Below are positions 35,068-45,142 of a stretch of DNA of 64,000 bases, in pieces. Under the pieces are notes generated by a model that saw only the letters and a list, made by a program, of their open reading frames with translations, was not told where the DNA came from and did no database searches. The position numbers and the translations under genes were made by a program. The number at the start of each line of letters is the position of its first letter. Position 1 is the first letter of the stretch. Origin of the DNA: Cupriavidus metallidurans CH34 (GTDB lineage: Bacteria; Pseudomonadota; Gammaproteobacteria; Burkholderiales; Burkholderiaceae); the NCBI RefSeq assembly GCF_000196015.1, contig NC_007974.2, forward strand, positions 1,178,001 through 1,242,000, read 5' to 3'.

Positions 35068-37452
35068 TCAAACGGCCTTGCGCGTCAGCCTCAGCCCGTT
35101 GAATACCACCAGCAGGCTCGCACCCATATCGGCAAACACGGCCATCCACATCGTGCCCATGCCCATCAGGGTCAGGACCAGGAACACGGCCTTGATCCCC
35201 AGCGCGAGCGTGATGTTCTGCTTCAGGATGGTCGAAGTCTGGCGCGACAGCCGCACGAACGCCGGAATCTTGCGCAGGTCGTCGTCCATCAGCGCCACGT
35301 CCGCAGTCTCGATGGCCGTATCCGTACCGGCCGCGCCCATCGCGAAACCAATATCCGCCCGCGCCAGTGCCGGCGCATCGTTGATACCGTCACCGACCAT
35401 GCCGACGCGGCCGGCGTGGGTGTGCGCCTGATCGGTCAGCGCGGCGATCGCATCGGCCTTGTCCTGCGGCAACTGATTGCCACGTACTTCATCGATACCG
35501 ACAAGCGCCCCGATGGTCTGGGCCGTGTGCGGATTGTCGCCGGAGAGCATCAACGTCTTCACGCCGAGTTCATGTAGTTGCTCGATGGCCTGGCGGCTGG
35601 TTTCGCGCACCGTGTCGGCCACACCGAACAGCATCAGCGCGCGCGGCACTGCAGTGTCCATCGCGGCCAGCAAAACGATGGTCTTGCCTTGCCGCTCGAT
35701 GGCCTCGAGCCGGGCTTCGAGCGCAGGAGAGCAGGCGCCGAGATCGTGAATCAGGCGATGGTTGCCAAGGCAGTACGCCACACCGTTGACGGTGCCACGC
35801 ACGCCCTGGCCCGGCAGCGCCGCGAAATCCTGTACCTCGAAACGCGCCACGCCATCGGTTTCGGCCGCGCGGGCCACCGCGAGCGAGACGGGGTGGTCGG
35901 AACGCGCCGCGATACTTGCGGCAATCGCCCGAGCTTCTGGCACGTCGTCGACGAGTTGCGCCATATCGGTCTGCGCGGGCTTGCCATGCGTCAGCGTGCC
36001 CGTCTTGTCGAGCGCCAGCCAGGACAGTTGGCGCCCCTGCTCCAGGTAGACGCCGCCCTTGATCAGGATGCCGCGCCGCGCCGCAGCGGCCAGTCCGCTG
36101 ACGATAGTGACCGGGGTCGAGATCACGAGGGCGCAAGGGCAGGCAATCACCAGCAGCACCAGTGCCTTGTAGATCCAGGCAAGCCAGGCTTCGCCCATGA
36201 ACAGCGGCGGGATCACTGCGACTGCGAGCGCAATCGCAAAGACCACCGGCGTGTAGATGCGCGCGAACTGGTCGACAAAGCGCTGCGTGGGCGCACGGCT
36301 GCCCTGCGCGGCTTCCACGGCGTGGATGATGCGGGCCAGCGTCGAATCATCGGCGGGCGCGGTCACCTCGTACTCGAGTTCGCCGGATTGGTTGATCGAA
36401 CCGGCGAAGAGGCTGTCTCCCACGGACTTGTCGACCGGAACGCTCTCGCCCGTGATCGGGGCCTGATCCAGTGCCGACTGCCCCTTCAGGACGCGGCCGT
36501 CGAGTGCCACACGTTCACCAGGGCGCAACCGCACCGTAGCGCCAAGGGGCACCTGACGCGCGTCCACCGGCTGCCAGCTTCCATCGGCCTGACGCACGGT
36601 GGCCTGCTCCGGCGCCATCGCCATTAGCCCGCGCACAGCATTGCGCGCGCGATCCAGCGAGGCTGCCTCGATCCGCTCGGCCAGCGCGAACAGCACCATC
36701 ACCATGGCCGCCTCAGGCCATTGGCCGATCAGCATCGCGCCCGTGACGGCGATGCTCATCAATGCGTTGATGTTCAGATTGCCATTGCGCACTGCGATCC
36801 AGCCCTTGCGATAGACGCCAAGACCGGCGAACAGCACGGTGGCCAGCGCCAGCACGGCGGGCAGGTACGGCGTGGCAATCTGGAACCACTCGGCCACCTC
36901 GGCGCCCACGGCCAGCGCACCGGCAGCCGCCAGCGGCCACCACGGTTTGCCGGGCTCGGCGATGGCGGCCTTCGCGCCCGAGTCGGACAGCGGTTCGGCC
37001 TTCATCCCGAGTGAATCGATCGCCTTGACCACTGGGTCCAGTGAGTCGAGCGTGTGGTGAACCGTCAGCACGCGCTGCATCAGGTTGAAATCGAGCGCCG
37101 CCACGCCAGCCATGCCGCCGATCTTGTTGCGGATCAGCGTCTCCTCGGTCGGGCAATCCATCGCCTCGATGCGATAGGCCGCCGCACGGGTGCCAGCCGG
37201 GGCGGCAACCGGCGTGCTCACCGAAACCGATGCGCCGCAGGCCGAGCCGCAGCACGCATTGGGCTGCGCCGCTTCGGGCGCCGCTTCATGTGCATGATCG
37301 TGATCATGCTTGTGGCCATGACCGTGCTCGTGACTGTGGTCGTGACTGTGGTCGCGGGAATGCGGATGATCGTGGTCATGCCCGCGACCGTGCGCGGCCG
37401 AGGATGACGGCAGGACGTTATCAGGGGTGGTGCGAGCCATGTCAAATTCCAT
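35068..37452 (-). CDS. zntA: Zn/Cd/Pb-exporting P1B-type ATPase with His-rich N-terminus
   Basis: 794 residues. The N-terminus has an exceptional His/Asp stretch (residues ~20-50) and Cys pairs (NACCGSACG), then a metal-binding domain with MDCPTEE (~100), typical of Zn/Cd/Pb pumps. Membrane marks include the CPC site VIACPCALVIS. The soluble part has TGES in PITGESVPVD, the phosphorylation site DKTGTLTHG, SDHPVSLAV and GDGINDAPALARADIG. It exports divalent soft metals from the cytoplasm. A MerR-type promoter lies just upstream. The ATG at 37452 is used; one 4 codons later is equally possible. The name zntA is by similarity; cadA is an alternative. Confidence 0.92.
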   Translation of the reverse strand: MEFDMARTTPDNVLPSSSAAHGRGHDHDHPHSRDHSHDHSHEHGHGHKHDHDHAHEAAPEAAQPNACCGSACGASVSVSTPVAAPAGTRAAAYRIEAMDCPTEETLIRNKIGGMAGVAALDFNLMQRVLTVHHTLDSLDPVVKAIDSLGMKAEPLSDSGAKAAIAEPGKPWWPLAAAGALAVGAEVAEWFQIATPYLPAVLALATVLFAGLGVYRKGWIAVRNGNLNINALMSIAVTGAMLIGQWPEAAMVMVLFALAERIEAASLDRARNAVRGLMAMAPEQATVRQADGSWQPVDARQVPLGATVRLRPGERVALDGRVLKGQSALDQAPITGESVPVDKSVGDSLFAGSINQSGELEYEVTAPADDSTLARIIHAVEAAQGSRAPTQRFVDQFARIYTPVVFAIALAVAVIPPLFMGEAWLAWIYKALVLLVIACPCALVISTPVTIVSGLAAAARRGILIKGGVYLEQGRQLSWLALDKTGTLTHGKPAQTDMAQLVDDVPEARAIAASIAARSDHPVSLAVARAAETDGVARFEVQDFAALPGQGVRGTVNGVAYCLGNHRLIHDLGACSPALEARLEAIERQGKTIVLLAAMDTAVPRALMLFGVADTVRETSRQAIEQLHELGVKTLMLSGDNPHTAQTIGALVGIDEVRGNQLPQDKADAIAALTDQAHTHAGRVGMVGDGINDAPALARADIGFAMGAAGTDTAIETADVALMDDDLRKIPAFVRLSRQTSTILKQNITLALGIKAVFLVLTLMGMGTMWMAVFADMGASLLVVFNGLRLTRKAV

Positions 37453-37470
37453 TGATTCTTGTTCCCTGCC

Positions 37471-37501
37471 ATTGAAGACCCTTTAGTCGCTACAGGGTCA
37501 A
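37471..37501 (-). promoter_or_regulatory. MerR-family (PbrR/CadR/ZntR-type) promoter of zntA
   Basis: On the minus strand -35 TTGACC and -10 TTCAAT are 19 bp apart, too long for normal sigma-70 use. The spacer holds the dyad GACCCT-n11-AGGGTC. This is the standard layout for MerR metal activators, which underwind the spacer when metal binds. No MerR gene is in the window, so the activator must be encoded elsewhere. Confidence 0.88.
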
Positions 37502-37572
37502 GCGCCTGCCGGAAATCTTTGGAGCGGCGCAAACATGACATGAACGTAATGTTTGCCCGCTCGCTAAACGCC

Positions 37573-37578
37573 TATAAT
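37573..37578 (+). promoter_or_regulatory. Consensus -10 immediately before czcI
   Basis: A perfect TATAAT ends only 8 bp before the czcI ATG. If used, the transcript would begin at or 1-2 bases before the start codon, i.e. essentially leaderless. No good -35 lies 16-18 bp upstream (TTGCCC is at 14 bp), so an activator may be needed. Confidence 0.5.
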
Positions 37579-37586
37579 CGCCCCCC

Positions 37587-37964
37587 ATGCGCCGCCTACT
37601 GCTTGTATTTCTCGCAATATTGCTGCCGCTCCAGTTCGCCTGGGCCGGCGCGGCGGCCTATTGCGCGCACGAGAAGGCGACCTCGGTCGATGCGAGGCAG
37701 TGGCACTTTGGCCACCACACGCACGAGCACAAAGCCGCCGACGGCGACCGGCAAGCGCAAGACGCGAAAGACAGCAAATCGGCCAAGCTCCCGGACGGTG
37801 ACTGCAATGCCTGTCATTTCCCGGGCTCGCACGGCCTGTTCTCCGAGTTGGCGATGACCGGGGACTACCCGTTCGTCACTGTGCACTATCAGCCACGCGC
37901 CAGCGCGTTCGGCTCAATCCCCTCCCCCGTTCCGGACCGCCCTCAGTGGTCCCGTCTCGCCTAG
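37587..37964 (+). CDS. czcI: CzcI-like small periplasmic metal-resistance protein
   Basis: 125 residues with a signal peptide (LLLVFLAILLPLQFAWAGAAA). The mature part is His- and Cys-rich: YCAHEK, WHFGHHTHEHK and DCNACHFPGSHG. These are the features of CzcI, a small periplasmic regulator/accessory protein encoded first in czcICBA operons. Its precise role is unsettled, probably modulation of czc expression. It is divergent from zntA, followed by czcC 97 bp downstream. Confidence 0.88.
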   Translation: MRRLLLVFLAILLPLQFAWAGAAAYCAHEKATSVDARQWHFGHHTHEHKAADGDRQAQDAKDSKSAKLPDGDCNACHFPGSHGLFSELAMTGDYPFVTVHYQPRASAFGSIPSPVPDRPQWSRLA

Positions 37965-38061
37965 CCGGCGAGACGCGGAGAGCCCCTTTCCAATCCACGC
38001 GCCCCTGAACGGCGCGCTTGTCGTCTCGCCGATTTTCTCCCGTTTGCATTGGTGAAACTCG

Positions 38062-39357
38062 ATGAGAAACTTCCTTTCGCCGCCCGGTCTGGCGGCCGTG
38101 CTCCTTTGCCTGTCGCTGGGCCCCATCGTCAGTCCTGTCGCATCGGCGCAGGGCACGGCGGCCCCTGCACCGGCCCCGGTATGGGTCCAAGTACCTGCTC
38201 AGGAACCGCCCAGCGCCTTGACGCTGGAAGCCGCGCTGGCGCTGGCCACCGCGCAGAACCCGACGCTGTCCGCCGCCCGCATCGAACTCGATTCGACCGA
38301 AGGCGGCATCACACAGGCACGTGTGATCCCGAACCCCGAGATCGCCGTGCAGATGGAAGACACCCGCGCCGCCACACGCGCCACCACTGGCCAGGTCAAC
38401 CTTCCAATCGAACTGGGCGGCAAGCGCAGCGCGCGGATTGGCGCCGCAAACCGCGCGCGCGACGTGGCCCAGGCACAGCTTGGCACCACGCAGGCCGACC
38501 TGCGGGCCAGCGTGATCGGCGCGTTCTTCAACGTGCTGGTCGCGCAGGAGCGCGTGCGGCTTGCGGCCGGTTCGGTCGACATCGCCACGCGCGGTGCGAA
38601 CGCCGCGGCGCGGCGCGTGGCGGCTGGCAAGATCTCGCCAGTCGAGGAAACCAAGGCACAGGTCGAACTGGCCAACGCGCAGATTGAACGCTCCGAGGCC
38701 GACGCCGCACTGGTGGCGGCACGGCAGTCGCTCGCCACGCTATGGGGCAATCCGTCGCCACGCTTCACCGAGGCCGATGGCAACCTCGATGCGTTGCCCG
38801 CCCGCCCTCAGGCAACAATGCTGCGCCAATCGCTCGACGGCGCCCCCGCGCTGCTAGCCAGCGAGCGGGAACTCGATCGCCGGCAGGCCGAAATCAACGT
38901 CCAGCGCAGTCGTCAGTACCCGGACGTGACGGTGAGCGTCGGCGCCAAGCGCGACAACAGTTCGCCGGAGCGCGGCACCTACCCCGTGCTGGGCGTCGCC
39001 ATTCCGCTGCCGCTGTTCGACCGCAACCAAGGCAATCTGTACACAGCCATCCGTCAGGCCGACAAGGCCGCCGACGAACTCCGCGCAACACGCCTTCGGT
39101 TGGATCACGACCTGCAACAGGCCTCGAGCCAACTCGAAGTCTCCCGTTCCTCGGCGCTGAGCCTGCGCGAAACCGTGCTGCCAGCCGCCGAGCGCGCCTA
39201 CCAGGCCGCGTCGCAAGGCTTTGAAGCCGGCAAGTTCAATTACCTCGAAGTCCTGGATGCCCAGCGCACGCTGTTCCAGGCACGCATCCGCTACCTCGGT
39301 GTGGTCGCCAATAGCTGGCAAGCCGCTACCACGATCGACCGCATCCTCGGCCGCTGA
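38062..39357 (+). CDS. czcC: CzcC-like outer-membrane factor of an RND metal efflux system
   Basis: 431 residues with a signal peptide ending near SPVASAQG (residue ~31). The protein has two outer-membrane-efflux repeats (TolC family). The first contains LTLEAALALATAQNPTLSAAR and NLPIELGGKRSARIGAANRA, the second has YPVLGVAIPLPLFDRNQGNLYTA and GKFNYLEVLDAQRTLF. It should form the outer-membrane duct for Co/Zn/Cd export, but its partner CzcB is broken just downstream and CzcA is absent from the window, so it is probably non-functional in this context or serves another pump. Confidence 0.92.
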   Translation: MRNFLSPPGLAAVLLCLSLGPIVSPVASAQGTAAPAPAPVWVQVPAQEPPSALTLEAALALATAQNPTLSAARIELDSTEGGITQARVIPNPEIAVQMEDTRAATRATTGQVNLPIELGGKRSARIGAANRARDVAQAQLGTTQADLRASVIGAFFNVLVAQERVRLAAGSVDIATRGANAAARRVAAGKISPVEETKAQVELANAQIERSEADAALVAARQSLATLWGNPSPRFTEADGNLDALPARPQATMLRQSLDGAPALLASERELDRRQAEINVQRSRQYPDVTVSVGAKRDNSSPERGTYPVLGVAIPLPLFDRNQGNLYTAIRQADKAADELRATRLRLDHDLQQASSQLEVSRSSALSLRETVLPAAERAYQAASQGFEAGKFNYLEVLDAQRTLFQARIRYLGVVANSWQAATTIDRILGR

Positions 39358-39368
39358 CAGGAACCAAC

Positions 39369-39673
39369 ATGACCTTGACTCGAAAACAGGCCATCACCAT
39401 CGCTGGCATCGTGATCGCCGGCCTGATCGCCGCGCTTGCCCTGCTGCTCTCCGGCCGTGGCGACGACCACGCGCACGAGGAGGGCGAAGCCGCGCACGGC
39501 CAGCCCGCGTCGAACGCTTCGGCTGAATCCGCGAAGACGCCGCAACAAGCCGAAGAGCCGCCCGGACTGATCGAACTGACGCCGGAACAGATCCGCAACG
39601 CCAATCTGGACATCCGCGCCGCCGGCCCGGGCCGCATCCGCAGCGCGGTGGAATTCCCCGGCGAAATCAAGTT
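39369..39673 (+). pseudogene. czcB: czcB, 5' fragment cut by the transposon
   Basis: The first ~102 codons of the membrane-fusion protein of the czc pump remain. There is an N-terminal anchor (AITIAGIVIAGLIAALALLL), a His/Glu stretch DDHAHEEGEAAHG characteristic of CzcB, and ELTPEQIRNANLDIRAAGPG opening the fusion-protein core. The frame then runs into the transposon inverted repeat and stops at 39710 after 12 foreign codons. An intact CzcB has over 500 residues, so periplasmic and hairpin domains are lost. The missing part is not found to the right of the transposon. Confidence 0.92.
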
Positions 39674-39711
39674 GGGGTCGCCTCAGAAAACGGAAAATAA
39701 AGCACGCTAAG
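39674..39711 (+). repeat. Transposon left inverted repeat
   Basis: 38 bp, Tn21-type, ending TAAG. It differs from the right end only at position 34 (C here, T there). The tnpA stop codon (39707-39709) lies inside it, as is normal in this group. Confidence 0.95.
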
Positions 39712-42673
39712 CCGGTTGCAGCGGTCGTAGCGGCCTGAACTTGCCCGCGCCGATCTTGGCGCTGCTGCGCCAGAGGTAATCGCCGGTGAGGTTGATGTGC
39801 TCCCAACCGAGCGGCGACAGGTACTGCAACAGCGCGTCATCAACGGCATGGCCGTTGCCACGCAGCGCGTGCGCAGCCCGTTCCAGATAGACCGTGTTCC
39901 ACAACACGACGGCAGCCGTTACCAGATTGAGGCCGCTAGCCCGGTAGCGCTGCTGCTCGAAACTGCGGTCGCGGATTTCACCCAGGCGGTTGAAAAACAC
40001 TGCCCTGGCCAGCGCATTGCGCGCCTCGCCCTTGTTCAGGCCGGCATGCACGCGGCGGCGCAGTTCCACGCTTTGCAGCCAGTCCAGGATGAACAGCGTG
40101 CGCTCGATGCGGCCCAGCTCGCGGAGCGCCACGGCCAGGCCGTTCTGGCGTGGGTAGCTGCCGAGCTTTCGGAGCATCAGGGAGGCCGTCACCGTGCCCT
40201 GCTTGATCGAGGTGGCCAGCCGCAGGATTTCGTCCCAATGGGCGCGGACGTGCTTGATGTTGAGCGTGCCGCCGATCATGGGTTTCAGCGCGTCATAGGC
40301 GGCGTCGCCCTTCGGGATGTAGAGCTTGGTGTCGCCCAGGTCGCGGATGCGCGGCGCGAAGCGGAAGCCCAGGAGGTGCATCAGGGCGAAGACGTGATCG
40401 GTGAAGCCCGCCGTGTCGGTGTAATGCTCCTCGATCCGCAAGTCGGACTCGTGGTACAGCAGGCCGTCGAGCACGTAGGTCGAATCGCGCACGCCGACGT
40501 TCACGACCTTGGTGTGAAATGGCGCGTACTGGTCAGAAATGTGGGTGTAGAACGTCCGCCCTGGGCTGCTCCCGTATTTCGGGTTGATGTGGCCGGTGCT
40601 CTCGGCCTTGCTGCCGGTGCGGAAGTTCTGGCCGTCCGACGATGAGGTGGTGCCGTCGCCCCAGTGCTCGGCGAAGGGATGGCGGAACTGTGCGTTGACC
40701 AGATCGGCCAGCGCCGCCCCGTAGGTTTCGTCGCGGATGTGCCAGGCTTGCAGCCAAGCCAGCTTGGCGTAGGTCGTGCCGGGGCAAGACTCCGCCATCT
40801 TGGTCAGGCCCAGGTTGATCGCGTCGGCGAGGATCGTGGTCAGCAACAGGTTCTTGTCTTTGGCCGGGTCGCCCGATTTCAGATGCGCGAAATGCCGAGT
40901 GAAGCCCGTCCATTCGTCCACCTCCAGCAGCAGTTCGGTGATCTTGACGTGCGGCAGGATCATTGCCGTCTGGTCGATCAGCGCTTGGGCGGTGTCGGGT
41001 ACCGCCGCGTCGAGCGGCGTGATCTTCAAGCCTGACTCGGTGATGATGGCGTCCGGCAGCTCGTTGGCCGTCGCCATACGGTTGACGGTGGCAAGCTGTG
41101 TTTCCAGCAGCGTCAGCCGGTCGTTCAGGTACCGGTTGCAGTCGGTGGCCACGGCCAGCGGCAATTCGCTGGCCTGCTTGAGGCTGGCGAATTTCGCGGG
41201 CGGCACCAGGTAGTCCTCGAAGTCCTTGAACTGGCGCGACCCCTGCACCCAGATGTCGCCGGAACGCAACGCGTTCTTCATCTCCGACAGCGCGCACAGT
41301 TCGTAGTAGCGCCGGTCGATGCCGGTGTCGGTCATGACCAGCTTCTGCCAGCGCGGCTTGATGAACTCGGTCGGCGCGTCGGCGGGCACCTTGCGGGCGT
41401 TGTCGCTGTTCATGCCGCGCAGCACCTCGATGGCGTCGAGCACGTCCTTCGCGGCGGGAGCGGCCCGCAGCTTGAGCACGGCAAGGAATTCCGGCGCGTA
41501 GCGGCGCAGCGTGGCGTAGCTTTCGCCGATGCGGTGCAGGAAATCGAAGTCCTCGGGCTGCGCAAGCTTCTGCGCTTCGGTGACGCTCTCGGCGAAGGCA
41601 TCCCAGGACATGACGGCCTCGATGGCGGCGAACGGATCGCGGCCCGCCTGCTTGGCCTCGATCAGCGCCTGGCCGATGCGGCCGAACAGCCGCACCTTGG
41701 CGTTGATCGCCTTGCCGGACGCCTGGAATTGCTGCTGATGCTTGTTCTTGGCGGCGTTGAACAGCTTGCCCAGGATGCGGTCGTGCAGGTCGATGATTTC
41801 GTCGGTGACGGTGGCCATGCCCTCGATGGCAAGCGCCACCAGGGTGGCATAGCGTCGCTGCGCCTCGAACTTGGCCAGGTCGGCGGGCGTCATCTGGCCA
41901 CCCTCACGGGCGATCTTGAGCAGGCGGTTCTGGTGCACCGACCGCTCGATGCCAGAAGGCAGGTCGAGCGCCTGCCACGCTTTGAGGCGTTCGATGTGTT
42001 CCAGCATGTGCCGCGAATTCGGTTTGACGGGCGATTGGCGCAGCCAGGCCAGCCAGGTCGTTTTGCCGTTGTCCCGACGCTTGAGCAGATCGTCGAGGCG
42101 GCGGCGATGCGCGTCCGACAGCGGTTCGGCCAAGGCATCGTAGATGCGCCGGTTGGCGCGGGTGATTGCTTCGGCGCTCGCCCGCTCGACGGCGTTGAGG
42201 GCAGGCAGAATGACCGACTGCTGCCGCAGGTGCTCGATCAAGGTGCTGGCCAGCACGATGCCCTTGTCGGTCTGCAAGGCCATCTCGGTCAGCAACTGGA
42301 CGGCCTGCCGGTAGTGGCCCATGGTAAAGGGCTGGAAGCCGAACACCGTTTGCAGTTCGACCAGGTGCTCGCGCCGGGTCTGCTCCCGCTGCCCGTATTC
42401 GTCCCAGCTTTCGACGCTGACCTTGAGCTGGTCGGCGACCAGTTTCAACAAGGGCGGAAACGGCGGCTCATCGACGCCCAGGATGACACCAGGAAAGCGC
42501 AGGTAACAGAGCTGCACGGCGAAGCCCAGCCGGTTGGCCGGGCCGCGCCGCTGCCGGATGATGGAGAGGTCGGTTTCGCTGAACGTGTAGTGACGGATCA
42601 ACTCATCCTTGGTGTCCGGCAACGCCAGCAGGCTTTCGCGCTCGGCGGCGGACAGGATTGAACGACGTGGCAT
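39707..42673 (-). CDS. tnpA: Tn3-family transposase TnpA
   Basis: 988 residues, the standard length for Tn21/Tn501-type transposases. It catalyses replicative transposition by joining the 38-bp ends to target DNA, producing cointegrates. The N-terminal end-binding region begins [20 protein letters not shown], then [21 protein letters not shown]. The C-terminal DDE domain includes [20 protein letters not shown] with a catalytic Asp and [19 protein letters not shown]. The frame is intact, so the element may still be active. It follows tnpR by two bases. Confidence 0.96.
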   Translation of the reverse strand: MPRRSILSAAERESLLALPDTKDELIRHYTFSETDLSIIRQRRGPANRLGFAVQLCYLRFPGVILGVDEPPFPPLLKLVADQLKVSVESWDEYGQREQTRREHLVELQTVFGFQPFTMGHYRQAVQLLTEMALQTDKGIVLASTLIEHLRQQSVILPALNAVERASAEAITRANRRIYDALAEPLSDAHRRRLDDLLKRRDNGKTTWLAWLRQSPVKPNSRHMLEHIERLKAWQALDLPSGIERSVHQNRLLKIAREGGQMTPADLAKFEAQRRYATLVALAIEGMATVTDEIIDLHDRILGKLFNAAKNKHQQQFQASGKAINAKVRLFGRIGQALIEAKQAGRDPFAAIEAVMSWDAFAESVTEAQKLAQPEDFDFLHRIGESYATLRRYAPEFLAVLKLRAAPAAKDVLDAIEVLRGMNSDNARKVPADAPTEFIKPRWQKLVMTDTGIDRRYYELCALSEMKNALRSGDIWVQGSRQFKDFEDYLVPPAKFASLKQASELPLAVATDCNRYLNDRLTLLETQLATVNRMATANELPDAIITESGLKITPLDAAVPDTAQALIDQTAMILPHVKITELLLEVDEWTGFTRHFAHLKSGDPAKDKNLLLTTILADAINLGLTKMAESCPGTTYAKLAWLQAWHIRDETYGAALADLVNAQFRHPFAEHWGDGTTSSSDGQNFRTGSKAESTGHINPKYGSSPGRTFYTHISDQYAPFHTKVVNVGVRDSTYVLDGLLYHESDLRIEEHYTDTAGFTDHVFALMHLLGFRFAPRIRDLGDTKLYIPKGDAAYDALKPMIGGTLNIKHVRAHWDEILRLATSIKQGTVTASLMLRKLGSYPRQNGLAVALRELGRIERTLFILDWLQSVELRRRVHAGLNKGEARNALARAVFFNRLGEIRDRSFEQQRYRASGLNLVTAAVVLWNTVYLERAAHALRGNGHAVDDALLQYLSPLGWEHINLTGDYLWRSSAKIGAGKFRPLRPLQPA

Positions 42674-42675
42674 AT

Positions 42676-43236
42676 TTACTGATCCGTTCTCAAGTATTGA
42701 TACAGGGTTTCGCGACTGATTCCGAATTCACGAGCCAGCTTGGTCTTTTGCTCGCCAGCCTCGACACGTTGGCGCAGTTCGGCAATACGCTCAGACGACA
42801 GGGATTTCTTCCTGCCACGGTAGGCCCCGCGCTGCTTGGCGAGCGCGATGCCCTCGCGCTGCCGCTCGCGGATCAAGGCGCGTTCGAACTCGGCGAACGC
42901 GCCCATTACCGACAGCATCAGGTTCGCCATCGGCGAGTCCTCGCCGGTGAAGGTCAAATGCTCCTTAAGGAACTCGATGCGTACGCCGCGCTGGGTGAGG
43001 CCCTGCACCAGGCGGCGCAGGTCGTCGAGGTTGCGCGCCAGACGATCCATGCTGTGCACCACGACCGTGTCGCCTTCGCGCACGAAGGCGAGCAGCCGTT
43101 CCAGTTCGGGCCGCCGTGTGTCCTTGCCCGACGCCTTGTCGGTGAACACTTTATCCACCTGGATCTGTTCGAGCTGCCGTTCTGGGTTCTGGTCGAAGCT
43201 GCTGACGCGGACGTAACCGATGCGCTGACCGTGCAA
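42676..43236 (-). CDS. tnpR: Serine resolvase TnpR
   Basis: 186 residues. The catalytic domain opens [20 protein letters not shown], with the active-site Ser in RVSS (residue 12). The arginines are in the [15 protein letters not shown] segment, and a C-terminal HTH ([22 protein letters not shown]) recognises res. It resolves cointegrates left by TnpA. The start is TTG at 43236 with a perfect AGGAGG five bases upstream. Confidence 0.95.
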   Translation of the reverse strand: MHGQRIGYVRVSSFDQNPERQLEQIQVDKVFTDKASGKDTRRPELERLLAFVREGDTVVVHSMDRLARNLDDLRRLVQGLTQRGVRIEFLKEHLTFTGEDSPMANLMLSVMGAFAEFERALIRERQREGIALAKQRGAYRGRKKSLSSERIAELRQRVEAGEQKTKLAREFGISRETLYQYLRTDQ

Positions 43237-43649
43237 GGTATCCTCCTGAGGGAAATGTGTCAGGAAGAAATCTATGACCCTTGACGGCGTATGTCAATCA
43301 ATTCGGAAGGCAACTCTATTCTGACGATTTAGCGCCGGATGGTCTGACGCCAAGTTAGGGTATAGCTCAGACTGACATTATTATTGTTGCGCCGCCGCAA
43401 AGAAGGTAAAATGCCTTTTCCCAAAGAATCAGCAAGCCAACTATCGGAGTTCCTACCCGTGTAAGCCTCTTTCTCGCTGCGAGCCAGCTTCAATACACAC
43501 CACGCTCGCACGAGGCTGCACGTCCGATTCACTGCGTCTTGCTGGCCCTGGATTACTCGGGGTTCGTTCTCTATTCCGCTGGCCGGGAAGACGCGCTTGC
43601 GTTCGCCCCAACTGCCACCACTGGCTGGCAACCACAACGGAATAGAAGA
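43237..43649. other. Putative res site and promoter region of the transposon
   Basis: This 413-bp gap separates divergent tnpR and cargo. Between 43258 and 43377 there are several TGTCA/TGACA half-sites spaced as in three-subsite res regions of Tn21 relatives, which would bind TnpR and hold the tnp promoters. From 43378 to 43649 I see no gene; an in-frame extension of sulP into this part has no SulP similarity. Confidence 0.6.
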
Positions 43650-45128
43650 ATGATGAAATCCTTACGCCAGGACTGGCTTTCCAATGTCCGAAACGACTTA
43701 CTAGCGGGCATCGTCGTCGCGCTAGCGCTCATCCCCGAGGCAATCGCCTTCTCGATCATTGCGGGCGTTGATCCGAAGGTCGGTCTTTACGCCTCATTCA
43801 GCATTGCCGCGATCATTGCCTTTGCCGGTGGTCGCCCTGGCATGGTGTCTGCGGCCACAGGTGCAATGGCGCTGCTGATGGTGACCTTGGTCAAAGACCA
43901 CGGCCTGCAATATCTGCTGGCTGCCACCGTGTTGACCGGCGTACTGCAAATTCTCGCGGGGTGGCTCAAGCTGGGCGCATTGATGCGCTTTGTCTCTCGC
44001 TCGGTCATCACCGGCTTCGTCAATGCGCTGGCCATCCTGATCTTCATGGCGCAGTTGCCCGAGCTGACCAATGTGACGTGGCACGTTTATGCCATGACGG
44101 CGGCAGGTCTCGGCATCATCTACGGCTTTCCCTACATCACCAAGGCCGTGCCGTCGCCGCTGGTTGCCATCGTCGTGTTGACCGGAGTGGCGATCTTCCT
44201 CGGCCTCGACATTCGCACTGTGGGCGACATGGGCAAACTGCCTGACAGTCTGCCGGTGTTCCTGCTGCCTGATGTGCCGCTGAACCTCGAAACGCTCAAG
44301 ATCATCTTCCCTGTCTCGGCCACCTTGGCGGTCGTCGGCTTGCTGGAATCCATGATGACGGCTTCCATCGTCGATGACCTGACCGACTCCAACAGCAACA
44401 AGAACCGCGAATGCGTGGGTCAAGGTGTGGCAAACATTGCTACCGGCTTCCTCGGCGGCATGGCAGGTTGCGCCATGATTGGCCAGTCGGTCATCAACGT
44501 AAAATCCGGCGGTCGTGGCCGACTCTCCACGCTGGCCGCTGGCGTGTTTCTGCTGCTGATGGTGGTGTTTATCGGTGACTGGGTGGCCCGCATTCCGATG
44601 GCCGCACTGGTCGCGGTGATGATCATGGTGTCTATCGGCACCTTCAACTGGGCCTCGATCCGCAATCTGCGCGAGCACCCAAAAAGTTCCAGCATGGTGA
44701 TGCTGGCCACCGTGGTAGTGACGGTTGGCACCCACGACTTGGCCAAGGGCGTGCTAATCGGAGTGCTGCTGTCGGGCTTCTTCTTCGCGCACAAGGTGGG
44801 CCAGATTCTGCGCGTCACCTCTCGCACCGAGGACGAAGGCCGCGTGCGCACCTACACCATTACCGGCCAAGTGTTCTTTGCCTCGGCGGATCGCTTCATC
44901 AATACCTTCGACTACAAGGAAGTCATCGAGAAAGTGCGCATTGACGTAAGTCGCGCCCACTTCTGGGACATCACCGCTGTTAGCGCCTTAGACAAGGTGG
45001 TCATCAAGTTCCGCCGTGAAGCCACCGAGGTCGAAGTCATCGGCTTGAACGAGGCCAGCGCCACAATGGTGGACAAGTTCGCCGTGCATGACAAAGACGG
45101 TGCCGAAGACATGCTGATGGGCCACTGA
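43650..45128 (+). CDS. SulP-family anion permease with STAS domain
   Basis: 492 residues. The membrane part has about 10-12 helices beginning [34 protein letters not shown], the SulP hallmark, and contains [26 protein letters not shown] and [17 protein letters not shown]. The C-terminal STAS domain covers the last ~90 residues ([19 protein letters not shown], then [20 protein letters not shown]). SulP proteins carry sulfate, bicarbonate or other anions; the substrate is not evident. The ATG at 43650 gives a start suited to the family. It is the first cargo gene; uspA starts 14 bp downstream. Confidence 0.9.
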   Translation: MMKSLRQDWLSNVRNDLLAGIVVALALIPEAIAFSIIAGVDPKVGLYASFSIAAIIAFAGGRPGMVSAATGAMALLMVTLVKDHGLQYLLAATVLTGVLQILAGWLKLGALMRFVSRSVITGFVNALAILIFMAQLPELTNVTWHVYAMTAAGLGIIYGFPYITKAVPSPLVAIVVLTGVAIFLGLDIRTVGDMGKLPDSLPVFLLPDVPLNLETLKIIFPVSATLAVVGLLESMMTASIVDDLTDSNSNKNRECVGQGVANIATGFLGGMAGCAMIGQSVINVKSGGRGRLSTLAAGVFLLLMVVFIGDWVARIPMAALVAVMIMVSIGTFNWASIRNLREHPKSSSMVMLATVVVTVGTHDLAKGVLIGVLLSGFFFAHKVGQILRVTSRTEDEGRVRTYTITGQVFFASADRFINTFDYKEVIEKVRIDVSRAHFWDITAVSALDKVVIKFRREATEVEVIGLNEASATMVDKFAVHDKDGAEDMLMGH

Positions 45129-45142
45129 GAGGAAACAGGATC

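Noticed and set aside
41534..42661. Long + strand frame opposite tnpA
   Set aside because: It is a mirror of the GC-rich transposase codons with no domain, start site or independent promoter.
43539..43649. Upstream extension of the SulP permease by 37 codons
   Set aside because: The extension has no SulP similarity or hydrophobic pattern, and the ATG at 43650 gives the usual N-terminus.
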